Origin: Herbaspirillum seropedicae
Lineage (GTDB): Bacteria > Pseudomonadota > Gammaproteobacteria > Burkholderiales > Burkholderiaceae_D
Length of the DNA: 64,000 nt
Reading direction: 5' to 3'
Assembly: GCF_001040945.1 (NCBI RefSeq)
Contig: NZ_CP011930.1
Coordinates: 682,001 to 746,000 of the forward strand
Shown here: piece after piece, positions 27,406 to 35,308 of the stretch
Position numbering within the stretch: the stretch's first letter is position 1
Layout: the number at the start of each line of letters is the position of its first letter
Translations under genes and position numbers: made by a program
Notes under the pieces: model-generated
What the model saw: the letters and a program-made list of their open reading frames with translations, nothing else
Databases searched by the model: none
What the model was told of the DNA's origin: nothing

Positions 27406-28974
27406 TCAGGTGATGTCGTCGAAGAAGGGCGTGCGCGGCATCATGCGAAAGCTCACGCGAAAGACGCAGCCCGGATACTTGGGATCGGTGCTGCGCGGAT
27501 TGCTGGTGATCTCGAGCGCTGCCTCGTGCTGCTGGGCGATCTCGCGCACGATGGCCAGGCCCAGGCCGCTGCCGGTGCTGGGCGTGCCGAGGATGCGATA
27601 GAAGCGTTCGAACACATTGGCGCGCTCGGCCACGGGAATGCCGGGGCCGTTGTCTTCCACTTCCAGGATGGCCAGGCCGCCGCCCTCGTCGGTACGGGCG
27701 CGCACGGTGACGCGGCCATTGCCGTCATGCGGGGTGTAATGCAGGGCATTGTCCAGCAGGTTGGACAATAGTTCGCGCAGCATCACCGGGTTGCCGGTGA
27801 TGAGGATGGGATGATCGGGTTGCTCGAAGCCCAGGTCGATGCGCTGGGTGAAGGACATCGGCACCCAGTCCTGCACGACGCTGCGGGCCAGCTCATTGAG
27901 TTCCACCGGGATCATGCCGCCGGACTGCGATTGCTGGTTTTCGGCGCGGGCCAGGGAGAGCAGCTGGTTGACCAGGCGCGTGGCGGTTTCCGAACTCTTG
28001 GCCAGCTGTTCCAGCGAGCGCCGCACATCGACCTGGTCATCCTGACGCAGCGCCAGTTCGGATTGCATGCGCATGCCCGCCAGCGGGGTCTTCATCTGGT
28101 GCGCAGCATCGGCGATGAACCGCTTCTGGATGGCGATGGTCTGCGACAGCCGCGCCAGCATGTCGTTGAGGGAGCGCACCAGCGGCGAGATTTCCTCCGG
28201 CACCTGGCCGGAATCGATGGGCGAGAGATCATCGGGCCGGCGCGCGCGGATGCGCTGCTGCAGTTCCGACAGCGGCGACAGGCCGCGCGAGAGCGCAAAC
28301 CACACCAGCGCCAGCGCCACCGGCAGGATGATGAACTGCGGCAGGATCACGCCCTTGATGATTTCATTGGCCAACTGGGCGCGCTTTTCCAGGGTCTCGC
28401 CGACCTGCACCGTGGCCAGGCGCGGCTCGCGCGAGGCAGCGCGCTGGGCGGCGCTGCGGCGCAGGTCCACCTGCAGGGTGGCGATACGCACGTCGCTGCC
28501 GTGCAGGATGTCATTGCGGAATTGCACCGTGCCCACGGTGCTGCGGTCCTCGTCGGGCGGCGGCTGCGGCATGTCCACATCGCCTTCGATGTATTCACCC
28601 GCGGGGCCGGTGACCTTGTAGTAGATGTTGTCGATGTCGTCGGCGCGCAGCAGGTCGCGCGCCGACACCGGCAGGCGCGCCACGACCTTGCCGTTGACTT
28701 CGGAGACCTGTTGCGCGAGCACGGTGACGCTGTCTTCCAGGGCGCGGTCGAAGGGCTGGTTGGCGATCGATTGCGCGATCAGATAGGTGATGGCGATGCT
28801 CATCGGCCACAGCAGCAGCAGCGGGGCCAGCATCCAGTCGAGGATTTCGCCGAACAGGGAGCGCTGGATGCGCTCCACCGGCTGCGTGGCCAGCGCAGCG
28901 CGGCGCTTCTTGCGCGGCGCCGGGGCGTCGCTGGCCTGCTCGGTAGCGGCCTGGGCGGGATCGCGCGCGCTCAT
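27406..28974 (-). CDS. Sensor histidine kinase (TctE-like)
   Basis: Membrane sensor of a two-component pair, 522 residues. A basic/Ala-rich cytoplasmic N-terminus precedes a first helix near 48-70, a periplasmic sensor region (to about 205), and a second helix (GVILPQFIILPVALALVWFA). HAMP and dimerisation follow, with phospho-acceptor His292 in DAAHQMKTPLAGM. The ATPase domain has LLSNLLDNALHYTP (N box), DNGPGIPVAER (G1) and STGSGLGLAIV (G2). It sits 42 bp downstream of its response regulator and directly upstream of the symporter genes, suggesting it controls them in response to the transported carboxylate. Confidence 0.93.
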   Translation of the reverse strand: MSARDPAQAATEQASDAPAPRKKRRAALATQPVERIQRSLFGEILDWMLAPLLLLWPMSIAITYLIAQSIANQPFDRALEDSVTVLAQQVSEVNGKVVARLPVSARDLLRADDIDNIYYKVTGPAGEYIEGDVDMPQPPPDEDRSTVGTVQFRNDILHGSDVRIATLQVDLRRSAAQRAASREPRLATVQVGETLEKRAQLANEIIKGVILPQFIILPVALALVWFALSRGLSPLSELQQRIRARRPDDLSPIDSGQVPEEISPLVRSLNDMLARLSQTIAIQKRFIADAAHQMKTPLAGMRMQSELALRQDDQVDVRRSLEQLAKSSETATRLVNQLLSLARAENQQSQSGGMIPVELNELARSVVQDWVPMSFTQRIDLGFEQPDHPILITGNPVMLRELLSNLLDNALHYTPHDGNGRVTVRARTDEGGGLAILEVEDNGPGIPVAERANVFERFYRILGTPSTGSGLGLAIVREIAQQHEAALEITSNPRSTDPKYPGCVFRVSFRMMPRTPFFDDIT

Positions 28975-29016
28975 GGCTGTCCGGCGCGCAGGCGTGCGGC
29001 AAGAGCGGGAAGGGAA

Positions 29017-29730
29017 TCAGGCAGCGTTGTTGGATGCGGCCAGCGCTGCGGCATTGCCGGCCTCGGGCAGTTTCTCCAGGCAATAGCCCAGCCCGCGCAC
29101 GGTCGCGATGCGTACGCCGCCAACTTCGATTTTCTTGCGCAGGCGATGGACATAGACCTCGATGGCATTGTTGCTGACTTCCTCTCCCCATTCGCACAGG
29201 TGGTCCACCAGTTGTTCCTTGGAGACCAGGCGACCCGTGCGTTGCAATAATACTTCCAGCAGCCCCAGTTCCCGCGCTGATAATTCCAGCATCTGTTCGC
29301 CGATGTAGGCGATGCGGCCGACCTGGTCATAGGAGAGCGGGCCATGGCGGATCACCGTCGGTCCGCCGCCGGCGCCGCGCCGGGTCAGGGCGCGCACCCG
29401 CGCTTCCAGTTCGGAGAGGGCGAAGGGCTTGGCCATGTAGTCGTCCGCACCCAGGTCCAGGCCCTGCACGCGCTGTTCCACCGAGTCAGCAGCGGTCAGG
29501 ATCAGCACCGGCAGACGCGAGTTGCGCGCGCGCAGGCGACGCAGCACTTCCAGGCCGGACATCTTGGGCAGGCCCAGGTCCAGGATCAGCAGGTCGAAGT
29601 CCTGGGTGGAGAGCGCCGAATCGGCCTCTACGCCATTCTTGACGCAGTCGGCGGCGTAGCCGGAATGGCGCAGGGACCGGGTCAGACCGTCGGCCAGTAC
29701 GCTGTCGTCTTCAGCAAGGAGGATGCGCAT
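29017..29730 (-). CDS. OmpR-family response regulator
   Basis: DNA-binding regulator, 237 residues. The receiver has LLAEDDS, phospho-acceptor Asp51 (DLLILDLGLPKMSG) and a Lys in YMAKPF. The winged-helix effector begins near residue 125 with ELSARELGLLEVLLQRTGRLVSKEQLVDHL and the recognition part NAIEVYVHRLRKKIE. First gene of the operon with the kinase and the two symporter subunits; it is TctD-like. A GTGGAA...TTCCAC dyad upstream (29786-29810) is a candidate operator for autoregulation. Confidence 0.93.
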   Translation of the reverse strand: MRILLAEDDSVLADGLTRSLRHSGYAADCVKNGVEADSALSTQDFDLLILDLGLPKMSGLEVLRRLRARNSRLPVLILTAADSVEQRVQGLDLGADDYMAKPFALSELEARVRALTRRGAGGGPTVIRHGPLSYDQVGRIAYIGEQMLELSARELGLLEVLLQRTGRLVSKEQLVDHLCEWGEEVSNNAIEVYVHRLRKKIEVGGVRIATVRGLGYCLEKLPEAGNAAALAASNNAA

Positions 29731-30062
29731 AGGAATCGGTCAGCGAGGCGGGCTCGGCTGATTTGTCTCGTGTCGTCGAATTCTTGTGGAACTTTTCATT
29801 CATATTCCACTAATTCATGGGCCAATGCAAATCAGGGTTATCCTGATGCGCTTGTCTCTGTGGACGCTTCCCTGCTTCTTTCCTCTTTCCTGCTTCTCCT
29901 GCTTTCCTGGCCTTGCCCGGAAGTGTAACAATTCAGCCAGAGGCATTGAACTCTGAAGCTTAGGCCTTATAGTATGGAGCGTCAGCAACATTTACTTGCT
30001 GGCAGCGCAATTTTTGTTGTTATAATTTCCCGCATCCATTGCTGGAATATCCGGAATCTCCG
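29731..30062. other. Divergent intergenic region, response regulator / secreted protein
   Basis: 332 bases without a convincing gene. It holds the dyad GTGGAA-N13-TTCCAC at 29786-29810, a pyrimidine-rich tract at about 29870-29911 and a TATAAT box at 30021 for the rightward gene. The base composition is clearly more AT-rich than the flanking genes. Confidence 0.7.
30021..30026 (+). promoter_or_regulatory. Candidate -10 box (TATAAT) for the exported protein gene
   Basis: Perfect TATAAT 36 bases before the ATG at 30063. The best upstream hexamer is TTGCTG at 29996 with a long 19-base spacer, so the assignment of the -35 is uncertain. Confidence 0.5.
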
Positions 30063-30476
30063 ATGAAACGTTTGTGGGTCCTTCTGCTGATCTGTCTGTT
30101 GCCGGTGCAAGTATTTGCAGCGGTGCTGACGTACGCCAGCTCGATGGCCGCGACCGATTTCGCCGCTCCCGTCCCCGTACAGGCTGCCGCCGTGCAGCAC
30201 CTGGCCGGCAAGACGGTCTCCCTGTCCGACCAGGCCGCCGCCGACGATGCGTCGCAGGCGCTGCTGGCCGATAACGGCTCGTCCGACGAGGACAGCGCCG
30301 GCTATCTGGACAATGGTGAAGATTTCTCCACCCATGCCGGCATCGGTGACGAACCCGTGCTGATCCAGTCGCTGGCCGTCGTGCCGCAAGCTTCCAGCCT
30401 GGCGCCCGCTCTCAGTAGCGATGCCGCCCTGCAACCTCCCTTCCTGCCCCGCGCAGGACGTCCTCCCCGGGCCTGA
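30063..30476 (+). CDS. Small exported protein of unknown function
   Basis: 137 residues from the ATG of MKRLWVLLLICLLPVQVFA, a textbook signal peptide with probable cleavage near residue 19. An in-frame ATG eight codons earlier is less likely because it would put a Pro/Glu segment before the signal. The mature part is acidic and Ala/Ser/Asp-rich (DEDSAGYLDNGEDF) and ends in a Pro/Arg-rich tail. No cysteines remain after cleavage and no domain is recognised. It has its own promoter-like TATAAT. Moderate confidence that it is a real gene, based on the signal peptide and promoter. Confidence 0.6.
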   Translation: MKRLWVLLLICLLPVQVFAAVLTYASSMAATDFAAPVPVQAAAVQHLAGKTVSLSDQAAADDASQALLADNGSSDEDSAGYLDNGEDFSTHAGIGDEPVLIQSLAVVPQASSLAPALSSDAALQPPFLPRAGRPPRA

Positions 30477-30687
30477 TCCCGTCGCTGCGCGCGACCTGTC
30501 TTGCTGCGCCCGCTGAACTGCCCCTGAACCATCGAGGCCGCGCGTCGTGCGACAGCAGGCAACTGCGCGCCTGCGGCCAGCACCCGCCAGCCTGCGCCGG
30601 TGCTGATCCTTCCAGGGCAAACCACCAGTTTCACGAATCACGGCCGATGTGACCGCATCACATCATCAGAATCCTCTAGGAGAAAGC

Positions 30688-31641
30688 ATGAAAAAAGCAT
30701 TTGTCGCGCTGATAGTGGCGGTGATGACGCTGTCTGTTGGCATTTCGACCGTTGAAGCCAAACGTCTTGGCGGCGGCGGCTCGATCGGCAAACAGTCCTC
30801 GAGCGCCAGCCGTCAGGCGCAGAGCCCTGCCCCGATGCAGCAGAACCAGGCTGCCGCCGCCAAGCCGGCCGCCCCTGCGGCGGCTCCGGCTGCCGCCGCT
30901 GCCAAGCCGAGCATGTGGAAGGGTCTGCTGGGTGGCGCGCTGCTGGGCCTGGGCCTGGGCGCGTTGCTGTCGCACTTCGGCCTGGGCGGCGCCCTGGCCA
31001 GCATGATCAGCACCATCCTGACCGTGGCCCTGATCGCCCTGGCGATCATGTTCGTGGTGCGCATGTTCCGTCGCAAGTCGGAAGCTTCGCAGCCTGCGCC
31101 GGCCTGGGCGGGCGCTGCACCGCAAGCGGCTGACAACGCTTCGGCCACGCCCCAGATCGGCTCCATGCTCAAGACCGACCAGTCTGCAGCCGCAGCGACG
31201 CAAGGCGGTTTCGGTGGTGGCTTCGGCAATGCCGAGCAGGCTCCGGCCTATGGCGTGCCGGCTGGTTTCGACACCGTGGGCTTCGTGCGCAATGCCAAGA
31301 CCTATTTCATCCGCCTGCAAGCGGCATGGGACAAGGCCGACATCAACGACATCCGCGAATTCACCACCCCGGAAATGTTTGCCGAGCTGCGTCTGCAGAT
31401 CCAGGAACGCGGCGCCGCCAGCAACCAGACCGATGTGGTCTCGCTGGATGCCGAAGTGCTGGGTGTGGAAACCGTGGGCAACGATTATCTGGCCAGCGTG
31501 AAGTTCTTCGGCTTCATCAAGGAAGATCCGACTGCTTCGCCGGCCCAGTTCGCGGAGATCTGGAACCTGTCCAAGCCGGCTGCCGGCCAGGGTGGCTGGG
31601 TGCTGGCGGGTATCCAGCAGATCGACCCGGTTTCCGCCTGA
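30688..31641 (+). CDS. Tim44-like domain protein with signal/membrane segment
   Basis: 317 residues from the ATG at 30688, with a strong AGGAGA site 5 bases upstream. The N-terminus (MKKAFVALIVAVMTLSVGIS) is signal-peptide-like. A Pro/Ala linker follows, then a glycine-rich hydrophobic block (GLLGGALLGLGLGALLSHFGLGG) and a transmembrane helix ending in MFRRK. The C-terminal half (about 185-317) is the Tim44-like/TIM44 fold: FVRNAKTYFIRLQAAWDKADINDIREFTTPEMFAEL. Bacterial Tim44-like proteins are of unknown function; the mitochondrial relative anchors Hsp70 to the import channel. Confidence 0.88.
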   Translation: MKKAFVALIVAVMTLSVGISTVEAKRLGGGGSIGKQSSSASRQAQSPAPMQQNQAAAAKPAAPAAAPAAAAAKPSMWKGLLGGALLGLGLGALLSHFGLGGALASMISTILTVALIALAIMFVVRMFRRKSEASQPAPAWAGAAPQAADNASATPQIGSMLKTDQSAAAATQGGFGGGFGNAEQAPAYGVPAGFDTVGFVRNAKTYFIRLQAAWDKADINDIREFTTPEMFAELRLQIQERGAASNQTDVVSLDAEVLGVETVGNDYLASVKFFGFIKEDPTASPAQFAEIWNLSKPAAGQGGWVLAGIQQIDPVSA

Positions 31642-31724
31642 GCGGGGCAGCAAGGTTCATGTAACAAGTAACAGTTTGGCGCGGAAGGCGGCGGTTAGTG
31701 GATGAGCGTCGCCAGTCCGTTTTA

Positions 31725-31753
31725 CCGCCGGCTTTTGCCGGCGGTTTTTTTTT
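31725..31753 (+). terminator. Rho-independent terminator after the Tim44-like gene
   Basis: Perfect 8-bp GC stem CCGCCGGC / GCCGGCGG with a TTTT loop followed by nine T residues. Confidence 0.93.
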
Positions 31754-31883
31754 ATGTCCGTTCCACGCCTGCATTATTCTTCACTCCCACCTTGAACTGG
31801 CTTCCCGTGCAGCCGCGCAGGCTGTCCTGGTCCTGCCTTTGCATCCCTTCCGTCTCTTGGCGCACGATAGAAAAAGCACCGCA

Positions 31884-32039
31884 TCAGCGGCGCTTGTGAG
31901 CTTGTTCGTCAGTCTCCTGGCCTGGGTTCTGCCTGTCCCGGTCTCGGTGCAAGGAGCGGCCCTCCGATAGCGGAAACAGGAGCGCCACCACCACCAGGAT
32001 GAACAGCAATATCAGCGTGATCTGATCCAGTCCGTCCAT
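31884..32039 (-). CDS. Possible 51-residue single-helix membrane protein
   Basis: Short frame starting 2 bases after the downstream binding-protein stop. The product has one hydrophobic helix near the N-terminus (ITLILLFILVVVALLFPL) followed by a highly charged tail (RSLHRDRDRQ...QAHKRR), the pattern of a small inner-membrane subunit or regulator with cytoplasmic C-terminus. The Shine-Dalgarno is weak and nothing similar is known to me in sulfonate ABC loci, so it may be spurious; the close spacing and helix make it worth keeping. Confidence 0.45.
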   Translation of the reverse strand: MDGLDQITLILLFILVVVALLFPLSEGRSLHRDRDRQNPGQETDEQAHKRR

Positions 32040-32041
32040 GT

Positions 32042-33028
32042 TCAGGCCGCCTGCGCGGCCGTCCAGATGGCCACGTCGTTGGTATTGATCTTCCTGGGCA
32101 GCAGACCGGCTGCGAAGAAGGTGTCGGCGATGCGTTGCTGTTCGCCCAGCGCCTCCGGCCGGACGGCCCGTACCTCGTAGCTGCGGCGGCTGTTGGCCAG
32201 CTCGATGGTGTCCGCATCCAGGCCCCATAGCGGGGCCAGGAAGGCAGCAGCTTCCTTGGGGTGCTGCTTGACCCAGTGGCCGGTTTTCTGCAGTTCGTCG
32301 AATACGACGCGCAAGACCTCCGGGCGCGCCTGCGCGAAGCTGGCCGAGGCCAGGTAGTAGCGCTGGTAATCGGCCACGCCACGGCCGTCGGACAGGATGC
32401 GGACCTGGGACTGTCGCTGCACGCCAGCCAGGAACGGATCCCAGGTGACCCAGGCATCCACGCTGCCACGCTCGAAGGCGGCGCGGCCATCGGCCGGGGA
32501 GAGGTAGGCGGCATCGACATCGCTGAACTTCAGGCCGGCCTTCTCCAGCGTGGCGATCAGGAGGTAATGCACGCCGGCGGCCTTGGTCACCGCGATCTTC
32601 TTGCCCTTGAGATCGCTGGCCTTGCGCAGCACGGAATCAGCCCGCACCACGATGGCCTGGGCCGCCGGGGAGGGGGACTCCTGGGCCACATAGGCCAGCT
32701 TGGCGCCCGCAGCCTGGGCGAATACCGGTACGGTGTCGGCCACGTCGGCGCTCAGGTCGACCCCGCCAACGTTGAGCGCTTCCAGCAGAGGCAGGCCGCT
32801 GGCGAACTCATGCCAGCTGATCTTGGCCCCGGTGGGCGCCAGAAGTTTTTCCAGCGTCCCGTTGGCCTTGAGGATGGTGAGCAAGGTGGAGGATTTCTGG
32901 TAGCCGATGCGAATGGCTTTGTTGCCTTGCGCGAAGACACTGGCTGGCGCAAGCGCGCTGCCCAGGCCAAGTGCTGTGGCGGCGTGTAGCAAGCGGCGGC
33001 GAGTGGAGTCGGTGGAGTGCTTGGACAT
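32042..33028 (-). CDS. Aliphatic sulfonate-type ABC transporter binding protein (second copy)
   Basis: Periplasmic substrate-binding protein of the SsuA/TauA family, 328 residues from the ATG at 33028. The N-terminus (STRRRLLHAATALGLGSALAPASVFA) is an export signal with an Arg-rich start that resembles a Tat motif. The mature region begins IRIGYQKSSTLLTILKANGTLEK, followed by GGVDLSADVADTVPVFAQAAGA and GKKIAVTKAAGVHYLL. It is 22 bp downstream of the permease gene. Sulfonate, taurine, nitrate-type and thiamine-precursor substrates all occur in the superfamily; sulfonates are the best guess. Confidence 0.9.
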   Translation of the reverse strand: MSKHSTDSTRRRLLHAATALGLGSALAPASVFAQGNKAIRIGYQKSSTLLTILKANGTLEKLLAPTGAKISWHEFASGLPLLEALNVGGVDLSADVADTVPVFAQAAGAKLAYVAQESPSPAAQAIVVRADSVLRKASDLKGKKIAVTKAAGVHYLLIATLEKAGLKFSDVDAAYLSPADGRAAFERGSVDAWVTWDPFLAGVQRQSQVRILSDGRGVADYQRYYLASASFAQARPEVLRVVFDELQKTGHWVKQHPKEAAAFLAPLWGLDADTIELANSRRSYEVRAVRPEALGEQQRIADTFFAAGLLPRKINTNDVAIWTAAQAA

Positions 33029-33050
33029 GGATGCGCTCGAAAAAATGGGT

Positions 33051-33962
33051 TCAGGATGTCTGCTGGCTGGATTGCCGTCGTGCCTCGCGCCAGCCAAGGC
33101 TCTTTTGCTCGACGGCTCGCAGCAGGCCATCGCTGAGCTTGCCCAGCAAGGCCAGGATGAGGATGGCCGCCAGCACCAGGTCTGGCCGGCTGCTCTCGCG
33201 CCCGTCCGAGAGCAGATAGCCCACGCCCTTGGTGGCGGCGATCAGTTCTGCGGCCACCAGGAACATCCACGCCAGGCTGAGCCCGCCACGCAGGCCGGCA
33301 AACAGGTAGGGTAGCGACGCCGGCAGCAGGATGTGACCAATCAGCGCCTGCGTATTCAGCCCGGACGTGGTGCCGACTTCGATGAGCTTATGGTCGATGT
33401 CGCGGATGCCGGCCACCAGGTTCAGATAGACCGGGAAGAAAGCGCCGATGGCGATCAACACCACCTTGGGTGTTTCATCGATACCCAGCCAGAGCAGCAA
33501 GAGTGGAATCCAGGCCAGGCTGGGGATGGCGCGCAGCGCCTGGAAGCTCGGCTCCAGCAGGGCTTCGGCGCGACGACTGATGCCCACCAGCAGGCCCAGC
33601 GCTACCGCCAACGCACTGCCGATGACAAAGCCGGCGGCCACCCGCGCCAGGCTCGCAGCGATATGCGGCAACAGTTCACCGCGCTGCGCCAGCGACCAGA
33701 GCGTGTGCGCCAATTCGCTGGGCGGAGGCAGCAGGCGAGCCGGGATCAGCTCCAGCCGCGCGCCGGCTTCCACCAGCAGCAGGAAGGCCAGGGGAACGAT
33801 CCAGCCCGTGAAACGGCCCGGGCGATAAGCGTCGTCATGCGGCCAGCCACGCCGGTGCGTTCTTGCAGTCGACGTGGAGGTTGGCATGCTGGTTTGCCTT
33901 GCACTCGAGCCAGCCGTATCCCCGGCCTGCAACGTCGCCGGGAGGGAGATAGGATCGGACAT
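33051..33962 (-). CDS. ABC transporter permease, sulfonate/taurine type
   Basis: Inner-membrane permease of the SsuC/TauC family, 303 residues with about six helices from residue 53. The binding-protein-dependent transport motif is visible in LVAGIRDIDHKLIEVGTTSGLNTQALIGHILLPASLPYLFAGLRGGLSLAWMFLVAAELIAATKGVGYLL, including the EAA-loop region that contacts the ATPase. The first 50 residues are hydrophilic and longer than usual, so a downstream start is possible. It starts 4 bases after the upstream binding-protein stop. No ATPase gene accompanies it. Confidence 0.9.
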   Translation of the reverse strand: MSDPISLPATLQAGDTAGSSARQTSMPTSTSTARTHRRGWPHDDAYRPGRFTGWIVPLAFLLLVEAGARLELIPARLLPPPSELAHTLWSLAQRGELLPHIAASLARVAAGFVIGSALAVALGLLVGISRRAEALLEPSFQALRAIPSLAWIPLLLLWLGIDETPKVVLIAIGAFFPVYLNLVAGIRDIDHKLIEVGTTSGLNTQALIGHILLPASLPYLFAGLRGGLSLAWMFLVAAELIAATKGVGYLLSDGRESSRPDLVLAAILILALLGKLSDGLLRAVEQKSLGWREARRQSSQQTS

Positions 33963-33966
33963 GGCC

Positions 33967-34953
33967 TCAGGCCCTCACCACGCCCTGGGCATAGCTGGGA
34001 TCGATCAAGGCATTGATGGTGCGGGGCAGATCGGTGCCACTCTTGACCAGGTCTTCTTCCAGCAGGATGGGGGCGGCCGCGCGCAGGGCCTCGATGTGTT
34101 CGCGGCCGATCTGCGGCTGCGAGAAATCGTTGCGCTTCAATTGCAGCCGGGCCACTGGTGCGGACAGCTTGGACTCTTCCGACAGCAGCGCCACGGTCTC
34201 GTCCGGATGGGCGATGATCCAGCTGCGCGCCCGTTCATAGGCAGCGATCACGCGCTTGACCTGGTCCGGATGGCGCGCCGCAAAGCTGTCGCTGACGTTG
34301 AGGAAACCATAGGTGTTGAAGTTGACGTTGCGGTAGATCAGGCGCGATCCGGCTTCCAGTTCGCTGGCCGCCAGATGCGGATCGAGCCCGGCCCAGGCGG
34401 CCACGCGGCCTTGTTCCAGCGCGGCGCGGCCGTCGGCGTGCTGCAGGTGGACGATCTCGACATCGCTCTTCTTGAGGCCGTTTTCATGCAGGGCGCGCAG
34501 CAGGAAGAGATAGGGATCGGTCCCTTTGGTGGCGGCGATCTTCTTGCCCTTGAGTTCGTTGATGGATTTCACCGGTGACTCCTTGCCCACCGCCAGCGCC
34601 GTCCATTCCGGACGCGAATAGATATAGACCGCCTTGACCGGATTGCCGTTGGCGCGCGCCAGCAAGGCCGCCAGGCCAGCGGTGCTGCCGAAGTCCACGC
34701 TGTCGCTGTTGAGATATTCAAGCGCGCGGTTGCTGCCCTGGCTCAACACCCACTTCACTTCCGTGCCTTGCGCCTTGAGGTCTTCCTCCAGCCAGCCGAA
34801 TTTGCGCAGCACCAGGCTGGGCGGCGAGTAATAGGCATAGTCCAGACGGATGACCTTGGGCGGCTGCGCTGCGCTGGACAATAGAGGGATGCCGCCCAGG
34901 GCGGTGACGCCGAGCGCGGCGGGCGCCAGGCGGAGGAAGTCTCTGCGGTGCAT
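33967..34953 (-). CDS. Aliphatic sulfonate-type ABC transporter binding protein (first copy)
   Basis: Periplasmic binding protein, 328 residues, same family as the product of 32042-33028 but clearly diverged. The export signal is MHRRDFLRLAPAALGVTALGG, an RRDFL twin-arginine-type pattern. Mature segments include IRLDYAYYSPPSLVLRKFGWLEED, DSVDFGSTAGLAALLARANG and GKKIAATKGTDPYLFLLRAL. First gene of the locus, with a GGGAGAACC ribosome site. Having two binding proteins per permease suggests two ligands share one channel. Confidence 0.9.
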   Translation of the reverse strand: MHRRDFLRLAPAALGVTALGGIPLLSSAAQPPKVIRLDYAYYSPPSLVLRKFGWLEEDLKAQGTEVKWVLSQGSNRALEYLNSDSVDFGSTAGLAALLARANGNPVKAVYIYSRPEWTALAVGKESPVKSINELKGKKIAATKGTDPYLFLLRALHENGLKKSDVEIVHLQHADGRAALEQGRVAAWAGLDPHLAASELEAGSRLIYRNVNFNTYGFLNVSDSFAARHPDQVKRVIAAYERARSWIIAHPDETVALLSEESKLSAPVARLQLKRNDFSQPQIGREHIEALRAAAPILLEEDLVKSGTDLPRTINALIDPSYAQGVVRA

Positions 34954-35308
34954 GGATCGGTTCTCCCGGAGGTGGACGGTCTCGCGCCGGATGGCGCAGA
35001 CGCGACAAACCGCTACTCTAGGGAGGAAGCCAGGTGGGTAGAACGACTATTTTCACGCTTGCATATGCGGCCCGCGCATGTGGCAGACCGCTGCAAGGAG
35101 CGGGGCTGCGACCGGGGCGACGGTGCTCATGCAGTCCTGCAGAGGAGTGGTGATGCTGCGCTGTAGTGACGCAGTCCTGCCTAAGTATGGTCAAGGAGTG
35201 GTCAAGGAGAAGTGCGATGCGGCGTTGATTCACCGAGCCAGTGCCGCAGCGAAACAAGGCACTGCACCGACCAGGCCGCGTCAGTGGCGCCGTCGTCGGT
35301 ACTCAGGG
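34954..35308. other. Intergenic region upstream of the sulfonate-type ABC locus
   Basis: 355 bases with no credible gene. It contains an exact tandem duplication of TGGTCAAGGAG (35188-35209) and two exact copies of GCAGTCCTGC (35131-35140 and 35171-35180), 40 bases apart. These may be regulator-binding repeats for the leftward operon. Confidence 0.7.
35188..35209. repeat. 11-bp perfect tandem repeat
   Basis: TGGTCAAGGAG occurs twice head to tail with no spacer, about 235-255 bases upstream of the first ABC binding-protein ATG. Eleven bases is close to one helical turn. Confidence 0.75.
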
